From: Druceiella hillmani
Lineage: Eukaryota > Arthropoda > Insecta > Lepidoptera > Hepialidae
Direction of reading: 5' to 3'
NCBI GenBank assembly: GCA_039881145.1
Contig: JAYKKI010000133.1
Coordinates: 1,444,501 to 1,508,500 of the forward strand
Length of the DNA stretch: 64,000 nucleotides
A model generated the notes under the pieces. It made no database searches, had not been told where the DNA came from, and was given only the letters and a program-made list of their open reading frames with translations. The stretch's first letter is position 1, and every line of letters starts with the position of its first letter. Of this stretch, positions 62,466 to 64,000 are shown piece after piece. Made by a program: the position numbers and the translations under genes.

Positions 62466-62985
62466 TCAGTTATCAGTGTATTAAAAAAAATTCTTACCGT
62501 AATTATCGGAAGATGATTGGTCGATCTCGTTAATGACTAGCTAATGTCTTTTCACGATCCAGTTTGCAAGGAAAACAAATTTTTTGCTGTTTCATTCTGA
62601 TTACATCATTTAAGCGATAGACTGGATTCTGCGTATGAATTTGTTTTTTCTCCATTTATTTTCTTAAATAAAATGTTCAACCAATGAGAAAAAGTTCTAC
62701 TGAGTCCGTACAAAATGCGTTATTATTTCCCAATTTGAAGGTTCAATATTCTCCATTCATTTATTTCTTGTTTTTTATTCATCGATTTATTTTAAAATTC
62801 TTTTAATTTCTTGCTCGTCGGGTGTGTATGACACGATCCCTATGTGGTAACAAATTAATTATTATACCATAAACGTATTAATAATATATACCATTAAATT
62901 AACTGAAAATGTCACTTCTTGGAAAGAAGTCGAATAAATTCGAGTCTGGCTCACTCACTGAATGTTTCCTATCACGTTTGAAGTG
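62466..62985. other. AT-rich non-coding stretch
   Basis: No gene. TCGAGTCTGGCTCACTC near 62,940 resembles the GCGAGTCTGACTCG end of lepidopteran-type repeats and may mark the edge of the next feature. Confidence 0.45.
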
Positions 62986-63150
62986 AAACTGTTTTATAGT
63001 AATAACTATTGGGATCTATGCAGGGTAATACGCGGTATTGCTGTGTAAAACATAAGTTTCTGTGACAAATAATTACTGATAAAAATGGCTGTGGCCGACG
63101 AACGGACGTGACTGATTTTATCCGATTTCGTTTTTTCTGTTTTTTGTTTT
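62986..63150. repeat. Decayed lepidopteran-type repeat end
   Basis: AAAATGGCTGTGGCCGACGA followed by ACGGACGTGACTGATTTTAT (about 63,083-63,122) parallels the repeat end at 2,230-2,480. Confidence 0.45.
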
Positions 63151-63152
63151 TG

Positions 63153-63205
63153 ATGTACGAACCCATAAAAATTATGTTATACATAATTTTTATGGGTTCG
63201 AACAT
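63153..63205. repeat. Long palindrome (25-bp arms, one mismatch)
   Basis: CGAACCCATAAAAATTATGT (63,158-63,177) and its exact complement (63,181-63,200) are separated by only TAT. Pairing extends about 5 bp outward with one mismatch. Confidence 0.95.
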
Positions 63206-64000
63206 TAAAATAATATATATAAATATATAAAACTTCATAATTTTTTGACTTTTTTGAGTACTTAATATCCTATGCTTCCACTCATCTAAAATTTCCAAAT
63301 AAACATATTTGTTGTTAGCTGCTTAGATTCGTTTAAGTTAACATGTTTTATTACTTGACCCAATTGCTGTTAAGGGATTTATGTTGCGTAACGTTGCAAA
63401 TTATATAGACATTTCTACGAAGTTTGGCGAAAATTTATGTCAAAGTATAAATAATATTTTATGATATGGTGTAAATATGTCTGTCCATTCGGTTGCTACA
63501 GAGATAACTTTGAAAGTACATTACATTACAAAATTAAAATTAACATTAACATGTAAATTCGATAATTTTTGATGAGAAACGCTTTTGTTGCTTATATACG
63601 TAGGCTTAAAATACATAAACACCAAGGGCTTAATGGGAGAAAAACAGGCGTTTCTAAATTAAAAGTTGAGCCGAGCTTTTACCAAAAAAGTAATGCCAAG
63701 TTAATATTGAAATAACCGAGAGCGTCACTCATTACGAGTTATTTGAAAAAAAGTCACAGCCGATGCGGATTTAAAATCAGCAAGTTAACAAACTTAGTAT
63801 TCACTTAGAATTATTTTGTATTCTCCATAATACTTCAAAGCACTTTGTCAAAAATTAAAGAAATGTGGGGGGGGGAGAAATCATGCTAATACATACACTT
63901 TATTAACCGGAAATAGCACCCTCCGTTTATGACTTATTCAGAGTTCTAAGCAGAATTTAGCTACCATAAAATTGACGATTTTTAATATCCTAAAAGGGAC
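63206..64000. other. AT-rich non-coding stretch to window end
   Basis: No gene is recognised. A G9 homopolymer at about 63,867 is unusual in this AT-rich setting. Confidence 0.5.

Overview
The window is gene-poor, very AT-rich animal DNA. I found no host protein-coding gene, tRNA or rRNA. The open frames of 60-136 codons are mostly chance frames in AT-rich sequence or read-through of (TA)n repeats, and none has a recognisable host domain. Several interspersed repeats resemble, from memory, repeats common in moths and butterflies. They end in strings such as GGCCAAGTGTAAATC or GGTGCGTATGTCAGACTCG, or in PuGACGGACAGAC-type stretches followed by ATAAGGG and a 'tacggaac'-like string. With the mariner and LINE fossils and the many long (TA)n microsatellites, this suggests an insect, probably a lepidopteran: intergenic, intronic or heterochromatic DNA.

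Layout. 1-9.3 kb: AT-rich DNA, one lepidopteran-type repeat end (2.2-2.5 kb), a GC-richer island (5.04-5.38 kb) and a deleted DNA-transposon remnant (about 6.3-7.1 kb). 9.37-13.56 kb: nested LINE fossils on the minus strand. A 5'-truncated CR1/L2/Jockey-group element (10.17-12.61 kb) sits inside an older, more decayed LINE (9.37-10.17 plus 12.62-13.56 kb). 16.7-17.7 kb: GC-richer patches. 18.4-33.9 kb: a diverged tandem array of a unit of about 6 kb with parts A, B and C, present as A-B-C, B'-C' and A'-B''. Each B part carries a much better conserved GC-rich island. Within and beside this array are three copies (23.85, 24.64 and 35.28 kb) of a small palindromic mobile element carrying hammerhead-ribozyme motifs. 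36-54 kb: mostly AT-rich filler with (TA)n tracts, a 48-bp minisatellite (39.4 kb), an inverted-repeat pair spanning 44.3-45.9 kb and a hairpin MITE (46.4 kb). 54-64 kb: local tandem duplications (54.2, 55.5, 57.9, 60.7 kb), a near-perfect hairpin (57.3 kb), a lepidopteran-type repeat (60.1-61.0 kb), a broken mariner transposase (61.87-62.47 kb) and a perfect palindrome (63.15 kb).

The strongest candidate for something undescribed is the hammerhead-bearing palindromic element. Its best copy (24,816-24,856) has stem I CCAC/GUGG, core CUGAAGA and GAAA, a 5-bp stem II, a minimal stem III and a GUC cleavage triplet. All three copies are flanked by 9-12 bp direct repeats, one has an empty-site counterpart in a paralogous segment, and all share one fixed terminus while the other end varies. 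This fits a non-autonomous retroelement related to Penelope-like elements, though no Penelope protein is present here. All alignments and homology statements were made by eye; none was computed.
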